DNA of 64,000 bases. Origin: an uncultured Aquimarina sp. GTDB lineage: Bacteria; Bacteroidota; Bacteroidia; Flavobacteriales; Flavobacteriaceae. Positions within the stretch are counted from its first letter, which is position 1; the number at the start of each line of letters is the position of its first letter. The position numbers were made by a program, and so were the translations under genes. Below, piece by piece: positions 1 through 7,831 of this stretch. Below the pieces are notes generated by a model. That model was given only the letters and a program-made list of their open reading frames with translations, ran no database searches and was not told the DNA's origin. Location of the stretch: positions 434,001 through 498,000 of the forward strand of contig NZ_CANLOZ010000001.1 of assembly GCF_947492965.1 (NCBI RefSeq), written 5' to 3'.

Positions 1-5
1 AGCGT

Positions 6-2144
6 ATGAAAAAGAGTTTTTTGGTATTGATGCTTACCGTAATCGTTTCAGCTGCCTCTTGCAGTTTTACAACAAAAGTAGACAACAATGACCCTGACAA
101 AGATCGAATACTAATTGATCTTATAAGTTATGTATTAAGCAAAGGTCATTATGACGCAAAGGATATTAATGATGATTTCTCCAGAAATGTTTTTGTTGAT
201 TATATAGACGCTTTAGATCCATTAAAGCGATATTTCTATCAAAGAGATATTGAAGAATTTAAAGAGTTTGAAACTTTAATTGATGATCAGATTAGAGATA
301 AAGAAATTGAATTCTTTAATATGACCTATCAAAGACTACAAACTAGAATGGAAGAAGCAAGAACCTTATACAAGGATATCTTGGATCATCCTTTTAATTT
401 TGAAATCGAGGAGTCTATTAATACAGATTATGAAAAGTTATCATACGCTAAAGATAGAGAGGAGATGAAAAATCGTTGGAGATTGCAATTAAAATTTAAT
501 GCATTGTCCAGTTATTATGATAAAGTAGATGAACAAATAGATTCTATTACCAAAAATAAAGACTACAAGAGAAAATCTGCTGTTGTTTTAGAAGAAGAAT
601 CACGAGAGATTACGAAGACTTCGCTAAAAGAATATTTTGAGTTTGCTGATGATTTAGAGCGTAAGGATTGGTTTTCTATCTACATAAATTCTATAGTTGA
701 AGAATTTGATCCTCATACATTTTATTTCGCTCCACAGGATAAAGATAGATTTGATATCGCAATGTCCGGTAAATTAGAGGGTATTGGTGCTAGATTACAA
801 AAGAAAAATGATAACGTAAAGATTATCGAGATTATTTCTGGAGGACCAGCTTGGAGAGGAAATAAAGTAGAAGTTGGTGATTTTATCATGAAAGTAAAGC
901 AAGAAGATGAAGTAGAGCCAGTAAGTATTGTAGGGATGCGACTTGATGATGCAGTAAGTTTAATAAAGGGACCAAAAGGGACTAAAGTAATGCTGACTGT
1001 TAAGAAGGTTGACGGAACAATAGAAAACGTTGAGATTGTTAGAGACGTTGTTGAATTAGAAGAAACATACGCTAAGTCTTCTGTAGTAAAGAAAAATGGA
1101 AAGAATTTTGGAATTATAAATTTACCAAAATTCTATTTTAATATGCAAGATTATAATCAACGTAATGCTGCGAAGGATGTAAAGCAGGAAATTATACGTT
1201 TGAAACAACAAGACATGGAAGGCCTGGTGATAGACCTTAGAGATAATGGTGGAGGATCGTTACAAACTGTTGTGGATATAGCGGGTCTTTTCATTGATAA
1301 AGGACCTATTGTACAGGTAAGAACAAAAGGAGAAACACCTGAAGTATTAAGTGATAAAGATCGTAATATCTTATGGGATGGACCTTTAGTAATTTTAGTA
1401 AATGAATTATCAGCTTCTGCTTCCGAAATCTTAGCAGCTGCTATGCAAGATTATAAAAGAGCAATCATTATAGGAAGTAAACAGACATACGGTAAAGGTA
1501 CGGTACAAAATGTAATGGATCTTAACAGATGGATGAGAAGTAATGACTTTGGGGATTTAGGAGCTCTTAAATTAACAACCCAGAAATTTTATCGAGTAAA
1601 CGGAGGATCTACACAATTAGAAGGAGTAAAGAGCGATGTAGTTGTTCCGGATCGTTATAGTTATATCGATATTGGTGAGAAAGATCAAGAAAATCCACTT
1701 CCTTGGGATAAAATTCCAGCTGCCGATTATAATCTATGGGATGGTTATATTGATTTTGACCAAACTATAAATAAAAGTAAGGCTCGTATGGCTACCAATG
1801 AGCAACTTAAATTGATAGATGAAAATGCTAAATGGGTAAGAGAAAAAAGAGATGTAAATGAGTATTCTCTTAATTATAATAAATACAAAGCGAATATAGA
1901 GCTTAATGAAAAACAAGCTAAACGTTTTGATCGCTTAAATGATTATAAAACAAATTTAACTTTTGAATCCCTGCCTTATGAAAAGGAATTAATGAAAAAG
2001 GATTCAATTTTAGAAGAAAAAAGAAATAGATGGCATAAGAGTCTTAGCAAAGATGTGTATGTAGAAGAAGCATTAAGTGTTTTGGAGGATATGAAAATTA
2101 ATAATATTAGAAGATCTAAAAACCCACTTACGCTAAAGAACTAA
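6..2144 (+). CDS. prc: C-terminal processing peptidase (Prc/Tsp, family S41)
   Basis: This is a periplasmic or lipid-anchored serine protease that cleaves proteins from their C-termini. The N-terminus is a signal peptide ending in a lipobox-like AASC at about residue 19. A tail-specific-protease N-terminal helical region follows to about residue 240, then a PDZ domain (about 245-335) and the S41 catalytic domain. The catalytic Ser lies in NELSASASEI (about residue 470) and the Lys in QTYGKGTVQ (about 495), as in E. coli Prc. The C-terminal 150 residues are charged and helical, as usual for the long Prc type. At 712 aa it looks complete. The ATG at 6 is chosen because it gives the signal peptide directly. 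An ABC permease starts 9 bp downstream, so co-transcription is likely. Confidence 0.93.
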   Translation: MKKSFLVLMLTVIVSAASCSFTTKVDNNDPDKDRILIDLISYVLSKGHYDAKDINDDFSRNVFVDYIDALDPLKRYFYQRDIEEFKEFETLIDDQIRDKEIEFFNMTYQRLQTRMEEARTLYKDILDHPFNFEIEESINTDYEKLSYAKDREEMKNRWRLQLKFNALSSYYDKVDEQIDSITKNKDYKRKSAVVLEEESREITKTSLKEYFEFADDLERKDWFSIYINSIVEEFDPHTFYFAPQDKDRFDIAMSGKLEGIGARLQKKNDNVKIIEIISGGPAWRGNKVEVGDFIMKVKQEDEVEPVSIVGMRLDDAVSLIKGPKGTKVMLTVKKVDGTIENVEIVRDVVELEETYAKSSVVKKNGKNFGIINLPKFYFNMQDYNQRNAAKDVKQEIIRLKQQDMEGLVIDLRDNGGGSLQTVVDIAGLFIDKGPIVQVRTKGETPEVLSDKDRNILWDGPLVILVNELSASASEILAAAMQDYKRAIIIGSKQTYGKGTVQNVMDLNRWMRSNDFGDLGALKLTTQKFYRVNGGSTQLEGVKSDVVVPDRYSYIDIGEKDQENPLPWDKIPAADYNLWDGYIDFDQTINKSKARMATNEQLKLIDENAKWVREKRDVNEYSLNYNKYKANIELNEKQAKRFDRLNDYKTNLTFESLPYEKELMKKDSILEEKRNRWHKSLSKDVYVEEALSVLEDMKINNIRRSKNPLTLKN

Positions 2145-2153
2145 CATGCTTTA

Positions 2154-3266
2154 ATGCAAGAGACAAAATCAAATTCATTAACACAACTAGCGCTCCAAAG
2201 ATTTAGTGAAAATTTTTGGGGCGTTTTGAGTTTTTGGTTTATCGTAGTATGTGCATTAGTTGCAATTCTAGCGTACATGCTTGCTCCTGACAGTTCTAAA
2301 AATGCGAATCAGATGCATTTGTCTATTCATTCGAAAGGTCCAGGTTTTTCGGTTAAGATGATCACTATTCCTTCGCAAGTAGTATCAGACCAATCTTTCC
2401 TGAGTAAGATTTTCTTTGGAACAAAAAATATGGATACTGAGATTCCCATAGAATCCTATAGTTTTAATAATAAGGTAATAGATGTAATTCCCTATACAGA
2501 GGGGGAACTTATAGGGGTTTCTAAGAATATAGCATTATCTAGTTTTCCAAAGGAATTAAATATTGAAGAAATAGAAAATCAATTTATAGAAGATAGAACT
2601 TTTATATTGGGAACTGATAAGTATGGAAGGGATATGTTAAGTAGGATGCTTATAGGGATTCGTATATCGTTTTCTATTGGTTTTGTAGCTGTGCTTATCT
2701 CTTTGCTTCTGGGGATTACTCTTGGGGCTCTAGCGGGTTATTTTGGTGGTAAAGTAGATGTATTTATTATGTGGCTGATTAATGTTACTTGGTCTATTCC
2801 CACGTTGTTATTGGTTATCGCGATTACCTTAGCTTTGGGTAAAGGATTCTGGCAGGTTTTTATAGCTGTAGGATTGACCATGTGGGTTGAGGTAGCTAGA
2901 GTAGTAAGAGGTCAGGTTTTAAGTATTAAACAGATGCAATATGTTACAGCTGCCAAAGCGTTAGGATATACACATGGTAGAATTATTATAAAGCATATAC
3001 TTCCTAATAGTTTAGCTCCAGTAATCGTCATTTCTGCAGCTAATTTTGCAGGAGCTATCTTAATAGAAAGTGGATTGAGCTTTCTGGGAATCGGAGCACA
3101 ACCTCCAATGGCAAGTTGGGGAGCAATGATAAAAGATCATTACTCTTATATTATATTAGGAAAAGCGTATTTAGCAATTATTCCAGGTCTTGGTATTATG
3201 AGTCTAGTTATGGCTTTTATGCTTATGGGTAATGCACTGCGAGATGCGTTGGATGTAAAAGGATAG
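2154..3266 (+). CDS. OppC/DppC-type ABC transporter permease
   Basis: This is the inner-membrane permease of a peptide- or nickel-type ABC importer. There is one N-terminal membrane segment (about 20-45), then an extra-cytoplasmic insert of about 100 residues that is longer than in proteobacterial OppC. It is followed by the family signature LGTDKYGRDMLSRM and five further membrane helices. The coupling (EAA) loop is visible at AAKALGYTHGRIIIKHILPN. No OppB, OppD/F or binding protein lies in the window, so the partner subunits must be encoded elsewhere, as is common in Flavobacteriia. It follows the Prc gene by 9 bp and is closed by a strong hairpin terminator. Confidence 0.9.
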   Translation: MQETKSNSLTQLALQRFSENFWGVLSFWFIVVCALVAILAYMLAPDSSKNANQMHLSIHSKGPGFSVKMITIPSQVVSDQSFLSKIFFGTKNMDTEIPIESYSFNNKVIDVIPYTEGELIGVSKNIALSSFPKELNIEEIENQFIEDRTFILGTDKYGRDMLSRMLIGIRISFSIGFVAVLISLLLGITLGALAGYFGGKVDVFIMWLINVTWSIPTLLLVIAITLALGKGFWQVFIAVGLTMWVEVARVVRGQVLSIKQMQYVTAAKALGYTHGRIIIKHILPNSLAPVIVISAANFAGAILIESGLSFLGIGAQPPMASWGAMIKDHYSYIILGKAYLAIIPGLGIMSLVMAFMLMGNALRDALDVKG

Positions 3267-3297
3267 CTAATAATAAAATTAGAGTCTTAAAAAAACG

Positions 3298-3330
3298 AAA
3301 AGGGTTAACTGCTGTGTTAACCCTTTTTTT
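3298..3330. terminator. bidirectional intrinsic terminator
   Basis: A perfect stem AGGGTTAAC / GTTAACCCT with a 6-nt loop is flanked by an A-run on the left and a T-run on the right. It can end the Prc-permease transcript on the plus strand and the small peptide gene on the minus strand. Confidence 0.88.
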
Positions 3331-3358
3331 GTAAACTACAATTAATAAAAATTGTTTT

Positions 3359-3538
3359 TTAGAAGCAAGGAGGTCCTTGTACCCATGTGGTGCCGTTATG
3401 ATAACAACAACTAAGAGCAGGGTTACATCTTCTTCTAGTGTTACCTGGTTTAGTAAAAACTAAAATTCCCCCATGTACATCTTTCTGTTGGGATTTGGAT
3501 AATGTTTTTGCTCCTTTCAATTCTTTAATCTGTTTCAT
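3359..3538 (-). CDS. 59-aa Cys-rich secreted peptide precursor with double-glycine leader
   Basis: Reading the minus strand from the ATG at 3538 gives an open frame of 59 codons ending in TAA. The N-terminal part (MKQIKELKGAKTL, then SKSQQKDVHGG) has the features of Bacteroidota GG-type leader peptides: charged and amphipathic, with an LSK motif and a terminal Gly-Gly at residues 23-24. The predicted 35-residue core starts ILVFTKPGN. It is basic in the middle (TRRRC) and contains four Cys (RRRC, SCC and the penultimate residue), enough for two disulfides. The gene lies 181 bp downstream of and co-oriented with a VKOR-thioredoxin fusion that has a C39-like domain, which fits disulfide formation and export. 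No lanthionine or radical-SAM enzyme is nearby. It could be a bacteriocin or signal peptide; its activity is unknown. Confidence 0.8.
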   Translation of the reverse strand: MKQIKELKGAKTLSKSQQKDVHGGILVFTKPGNTRRRCNPALSCCYHNGTTWVQGPPCF

Positions 3539-3570
3539 AATTTTTTAAAGGTTTAAGAGTTTATAAATAT

Positions 3571-3598
3571 TCCCCGAAAGTTTTAAGACATTCGGGGA
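3571..3598 (-). promoter_or_regulatory. hairpin between oxidase gene and peptide gene
   Basis: An 8-bp perfect inverted repeat, TCCCCGAA / TTCGGGGA, with a 12-nt loop sits in the 181-bp gap upstream of the peptide gene. On the minus strand it is followed by AT-rich but not purely U sequence. It could be a leaky terminator or a 5' stabilising hairpin that lets the small peptide message exceed that of the oxidase. Confidence 0.5.
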
Positions 3599-3719
3599 TA
3601 TGTCTGAGTGAGTGTGTGAAGAAAAAGAGTATTTACATACGTCTTTTACAAAAAATGTTCTTTTCTATGTATCTAGAAAAGATAAAATAACATTATAATT
3701 AGCCCCAATTATAACATTA

Positions 3720-5315
3720 TTATGCTTCTATAGGTTGGTTTTCTACATCATAATCTTGTTCCTGTTGGTTCTCTATCATCATGCTTGTAAAATGAAAGAA
3801 TTCATCGTAGCTGTACTTTTTAGGATAGATAGAAGTGTTCATTAATGATGCAGGAGTGTAAAACAAATTATTTTTCTCTGCCCAATTAGATTGATTTTGT
3901 AAGGTTTCTATATGTATTTTATTATTTTTTGGCGTTCCATATTCTTTTATCCATTTGCTGAAGGTTCTGTCGTTAAACCACTCTGTGTATGCTTTTATAA
4001 AACTATCAGAACCATCATTTTGATATATTTCCATAAGACGTAAACTAACTTGGGTAGCCTGATTGTTAAGGTCGTTTAAAGCGACTTTTAATCTAATTAC
4101 CACCTGCAATTGATCGCTCATAGTTCGTAAAACTCTAGTGTATGCTTCAAAAGCACCCTTGCAATAACCACACATGGGATTGGTAACACTGATAATTTTA
4201 AACGTTGCGTTTGGATTACCAAGAATGATTTCATTAGCGATGGTGCTATTGTCCTCGATTTTTTCTGATATACTTAACAAATGATCAAAAATTTGACGAT
4301 CTCTTTTAAAGTGATTTAGTTTTACATTTTCATTTTTATAGTCTTTATTTTGAACCATATTTTCTTTCACATACATATAAGCTAATACGGTTAGTGCTGA
4401 AATCATTATAAAACCAGCAATGGAAGTTATAGAAAAAGTAAAAGGAAGACTAAAAAGCGAAATTGCAGTTAGTCCTATAGAAATTACACTAATAGCTATA
4501 CATATAGCACACCATTTTTTTATAACAAAAGCTTGTGAGTATAGTGAGTAAACGATAAAAGGAATTCCAGCTATAGTTGGTATTAATAGAGTGCTATTAA
4601 AACCATAGAATAGTTGATAAATAGTAAGTATTCCAAAAAAAGTAATACTAGCATCTGCTAAAGAAAAATTCTTTAATAACTTACCAGTGTTATTGTTAAT
4701 AACATCTCCACAATTAGAGTTTCCTACCGAAGTACAAAATTGGTGCATAGTGTTGGATTGAATACCTAAGCTTTCTCTAACAGCAAAAAGACCAAAAACA
4801 GCTCCAGTTATGGATAATAGTAGGAAAAATATTTGGTAAACATTTAATGGTTGGTAGAACAAAGATATACCAGCTCCTATTAAAAGTGCTCCAAAAAGTA
4901 CGTTCTGAATCAAAGACTCCTTAGAAAAAAGAGATCTATTTCCGGTGCTATGCTCAACAGCGATTACCTTTGGAACCCAAATTTCTTTAAATTCTTCATA
5001 AGAAAACTTCTTTTTGTCAAGGTCAGTATGCTTTAGTTGAATAGCTCCATTTTTGTTAATGACAGCAACAATTTCTTCTGCATGATCTTTTTTTACCAAA
5101 GAAATAAAGCTTTCCGGAAGTTGATCTAAAGCATGTACCGGAACTTCTACCGCAATATTATCAATATCGAAATAATCTAAAGTATCAGTTATTGATTGGA
5201 AACTAGGGTAATTCGGATGAATTTGTAGCTGAAGTTCAAGATCTTGTTTATCGTAATTGCCAATTCCATTTTGAATAAGAACCGTTTCTACTATTTTCTC
5301 AATGCTATTTTTCAT
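3720..5315 (-). CDS. C39-like/VKOR/thioredoxin fusion, disulfide oxidase for an exported peptide
   Basis: The 531-aa protein has three parts. Residues 1-120 resemble the C39 bacteriocin-processing peptidase fold but contain no Cys and lack the catalytic Cys-His pair. Residues 130-315 form a multi-pass VKOR domain with loop cysteines C194 and C202 and the redox motif CAIC (269-272) after WC. The C-terminal part is a DsbA/thioredoxin-like domain with CGYC at 382-385. Together these make a quinone-coupled disulfide relay that would oxidise thiols outside the cytoplasmic membrane. VKOR reactions of this kind are established; the target is inferred to be the Cys-rich GG-leader peptide encoded just downstream. 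The dead C39 domain may bind the leader rather than cut it. Confidence 0.85.
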   Translation of the reverse strand: MKNSIEKIVETVLIQNGIGNYDKQDLELQLQIHPNYPSFQSITDTLDYFDIDNIAVEVPVHALDQLPESFISLVKKDHAEEIVAVINKNGAIQLKHTDLDKKKFSYEEFKEIWVPKVIAVEHSTGNRSLFSKESLIQNVLFGALLIGAGISLFYQPLNVYQIFFLLLSITGAVFGLFAVRESLGIQSNTMHQFCTSVGNSNCGDVINNNTGKLLKNFSLADASITFFGILTIYQLFYGFNSTLLIPTIAGIPFIVYSLYSQAFVIKKWCAICIAISVISIGLTAISLFSLPFTFSITSIAGFIMISALTVLAYMYVKENMVQNKDYKNENVKLNHFKRDRQIFDHLLSISEKIEDNSTIANEIILGNPNATFKIISVTNPMCGYCKGAFEAYTRVLRTMSDQLQVVIRLKVALNDLNNQATQVSLRLMEIYQNDGSDSFIKAYTEWFNDRTFSKWIKEYGTPKNNKIHIETLQNQSNWAEKNNLFYTPASLMNTSIYPKKYSYDEFFHFTSMMIENQQEQDYDVENQPIEA

Positions 5316-5727
5316 GAATACTTAAGATGTTTTGTTTTGTGTGCTTTATCTAGTTAAATATACTATAAGTTGGGTGCCCCATGTTCCATTATATAGTTTT
5401 TTATAAAAGTATTAAGATTTAAAAACTCTTAATCTCATAAAAAAGCTTTGTAAAATAGAAATTTTAAGGCATTATATTGATGAGGATATGACATAAAATA
5501 ACAACGTAATAACCATATTTTTTATGATTTAGATGTTTTTAAATGTTTAATTATTTGATTTTCAGAATTTTGATTGTAGATGCGTTTGAAGAAAAACATG
5601 TTTTTAAAGATGTTAAAGTTTCAAAACACTGAAAGAGAATCTGTGAATAGGGTTCTAATAATGTTTCATCATGTTTGATGGTTTTGATACTTTTGTCCTT
5701 TAGGAATAAACAACAAAACAGATTGAT
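5316..5727. other. divergent intergenic region with promoter for the nuclease gene
   Basis: This 412-bp gap separates the divergent oxidase and nuclease genes. On the plus strand TACTTTTG at 5688-5695 matches the Bacteroidota -7 consensus TAnnTTTG, with a weak -33-like TTTC 20 bp upstream at 5664-5667. The rest is AT-rich, with no open frame that I can support. Confidence 0.5.
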
Positions 5728-6528
5728 TTGAAAAGGAAATTTGTGTATCCAATTTTAGTAATAATTGTGACCATTTGCTTTTATTATATTGAAAAACATA
5801 TTGATGCTAATGAGTATGGTACTACCGAGAAGGCAGTTGGAAATGATGATTTTAGTTTTTTTTATCTCCCTACCTCTACAACAGGAGCTATTATAACTCA
5901 TCAAAATTATTCTTTATCTTATTCAGAAACACATGAGCAACCAGAATGGGTGGCATATGAACTAAAAAAGGAGCATTTATCGAATAATGATTACAAAAGA
6001 CCATTTTTTGAAATGGATGCTAAAGTAAAGTCTTCATCTGCTGATTGGCGTAATTATAAAAAATCTGGATTTGATAAGGGACATTTGTGTCCCGCTGGAG
6101 ATCGCAGATTTACCTATAAGGCTTTTAATGAAACATTTCTTACCTCTAATATTGCTCCGCAAGATCATGATTTTAATGCTGGGATATGGAATAGACTAGA
6201 GCAAAAAGTACGCTACTGGGCCAAAAAATATGATGGTGTATATGTAGTTACAGGTGGTGTTTTATCCAAAGATCTTAAAACAATTGGATACGAAGCTGTT
6301 ACAGTACCAGACTATTTTTATAAAATTATTTTGGATAAAGAAGCCAAAAACACAAAGATGATAGCTTTTTTGATTCCTCATAAAGATACCAATAAATCGC
6401 TTCAGAGTTTTGTTGTCACTACAGATGAAATTGAAGCATTGACTGGAATTGATTTTTTTTCAAAATTACCTGATAATATAGAAGAAAAGTTAGAGAAATC
6501 TTCTAGTATTGACGGATGGAAGTTTTAA
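5728..6528 (+). CDS. DNA/RNA non-specific endonuclease, membrane-anchored
   Basis: This is a beta-beta-alpha-metal nuclease of the NUC1/Serratia nuclease family. The signature is DKGHLCPAGDRR at about residues 120-131, where His is the general base. It is followed by NIAPQDHDFNAGIWNRLEQ, which carries the metal-binding Asn. An N-terminal hydrophobic segment (about 5-21) serves as signal peptide or anchor, so the enzyme acts outside the cytoplasm. The frame opens with TTG (5728), because no ATG lies near the signal segment. At 266 aa it has the family length. It is flanked by a TAnnTTTG promoter and appears monocistronic. A role in nutrient scavenging or defence against extracellular DNA is inference. 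Confidence 0.9.
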   Translation: MKRKFVYPILVIIVTICFYYIEKHIDANEYGTTEKAVGNDDFSFFYLPTSTTGAIITHQNYSLSYSETHEQPEWVAYELKKEHLSNNDYKRPFFEMDAKVKSSSADWRNYKKSGFDKGHLCPAGDRRFTYKAFNETFLTSNIAPQDHDFNAGIWNRLEQKVRYWAKKYDGVYVVTGGVLSKDLKTIGYEAVTVPDYFYKIILDKEAKNTKMIAFLIPHKDTNKSLQSFVVTTDEIEALTGIDFFSKLPDNIEEKLEKSSSIDGWKF

Positions 6529-6577
6529 CTGAAGTACTGTAAAGATTTTTTAAACTTCTGTATTTCAATGGAAAATA

Positions 6578-7831
6578 TTACCATTCGTTAACCCTATTTG
6601 CATCAAGTTTGATAAAAATAAAAAGTAATAATGTAAACCCCCATAAGCCAGAACCTCCATAGCTAAAAAAGGGCAATGGAATTCCCACAGTAGGAAGTAG
6701 TCCGGTTACCATACCTACATTAATAACAAAATGTATAAATAGAATCCCAACAACACTATATCCGTAAACTCTACTAAATTGTGTTTTCTGTCTTTCTGCA
6801 AGGTATAAGAGTCTTATCAATAGGCCTACAAATAAAATAACCACTGTTGTAGCTCCAAGAAAGCCCCATTCTTCTCCCACTGTACTGAATATATAATCTG
6901 TATGCTGTTCCGGAACAAAACCACCCTTGGTTTGGGTTCCTTCTTTCCATCCTTTTCCAACCCAGCCACCACTTCCAATGGCAATTTGACTTTGATTAGT
7001 ATTATAGCCAATACCTCTGGAGTCTACTTCTTTTCCTAAAACAATATTGAAACGATCTCTATGTCTTTGTTCAAAAACATTGTTGAAAATATAATTAACA
7101 GAAAAGCAGAACCCAGTGATCACTATGATCGCTAATAGATATCTAGAGTACTTTGGTTTTTGCTTTCTATTTTTAATCAATAAAAGTGTCATTGCTAAAG
7201 CAATTCCTAGAACGACCCACAACGGTGAAAATAATAGAGTTAATATGAATAGTGCGGCTGCAGAGGCTCCAATAATTAGATACATAGCGGCTAAACCTTC
7301 CCGATATAACGGAAAGAAAAAAGCAGCGTATACTAATGCACTTCCTGGATCAGGTTGAGGAATTATAAATAAAGCCGGTAAAGCAATAATTAGAAATGCT
7401 CTTAATTGGTGATTTATTCGGTTAATATTGGTTTGCATATCACTTAGGAACTTAGCAATCGCTAAGGCAGTGGCGGCTTTTGCAAATTCTGAAGGTTGCA
7501 ATCCTACAGGTCCGAATGAATACCAAGAAGTAGCACCATTTACGTTCTTACCGAATAAAAATAACCCTAAGAGTGATACCAAGGAGATGACATATATTAA
7601 GCCAGCGAAACGTTCATAGAATTTTGTTTCAATAGCTTGTGTAATAACAATAATTACAACGCTAAGTCCAATCCAGTATAGTTGTTTGATGTAGGGCTTC
7701 GAAAGATCGGTTATAGAAAACTGTTCATCCCCATAAGAAGCTGAATATATATTAAGCCATCCAAAGCCCACTAATAGTAAAAATAATAAGACTGTTAACC
7801 AATCTATGGTACCGACAGTTGATCTACTCAT
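6578..7831 (-). CDS. rodA: rod shape-determining protein RodA
   Basis: This SEDS-family peptidoglycan glycosyltransferase polymerises lipid II during side-wall growth together with PBP2. It is 417 aa with about ten membrane helices. Conserved SEDS stretches include GPVGLQPSEFAK near the middle and GLLPTVGIPLPFFSYGGSG near the C-terminus. Its start overlaps the stop of mrdA by one base, and it ends the mre-mrd block. The partner order mreB-mreC-mreD-mrdA-rodA is standard. Confidence 0.96.
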   Translation of the reverse strand: MSRSTVGTIDWLTVLLFLLLVGFGWLNIYSASYGDEQFSITDLSKPYIKQLYWIGLSVVIIVITQAIETKFYERFAGLIYVISLVSLLGLFLFGKNVNGATSWYSFGPVGLQPSEFAKAATALAIAKFLSDMQTNINRINHQLRAFLIIALPALFIIPQPDPGSALVYAAFFFPLYREGLAAMYLIIGASAAALFILTLLFSPLWVVLGIALAMTLLLIKNRKQKPKYSRYLLAIIVITGFCFSVNYIFNNVFEQRHRDRFNIVLGKEVDSRGIGYNTNQSQIAIGSGGWVGKGWKEGTQTKGGFVPEQHTDYIFSTVGEEWGFLGATTVVILFVGLLIRLLYLAERQKTQFSRVYGYSVVGILFIHFVINVGMVTGLLPTVGIPLPFFSYGGSGLWGFTLLLFIFIKLDANRVNEW

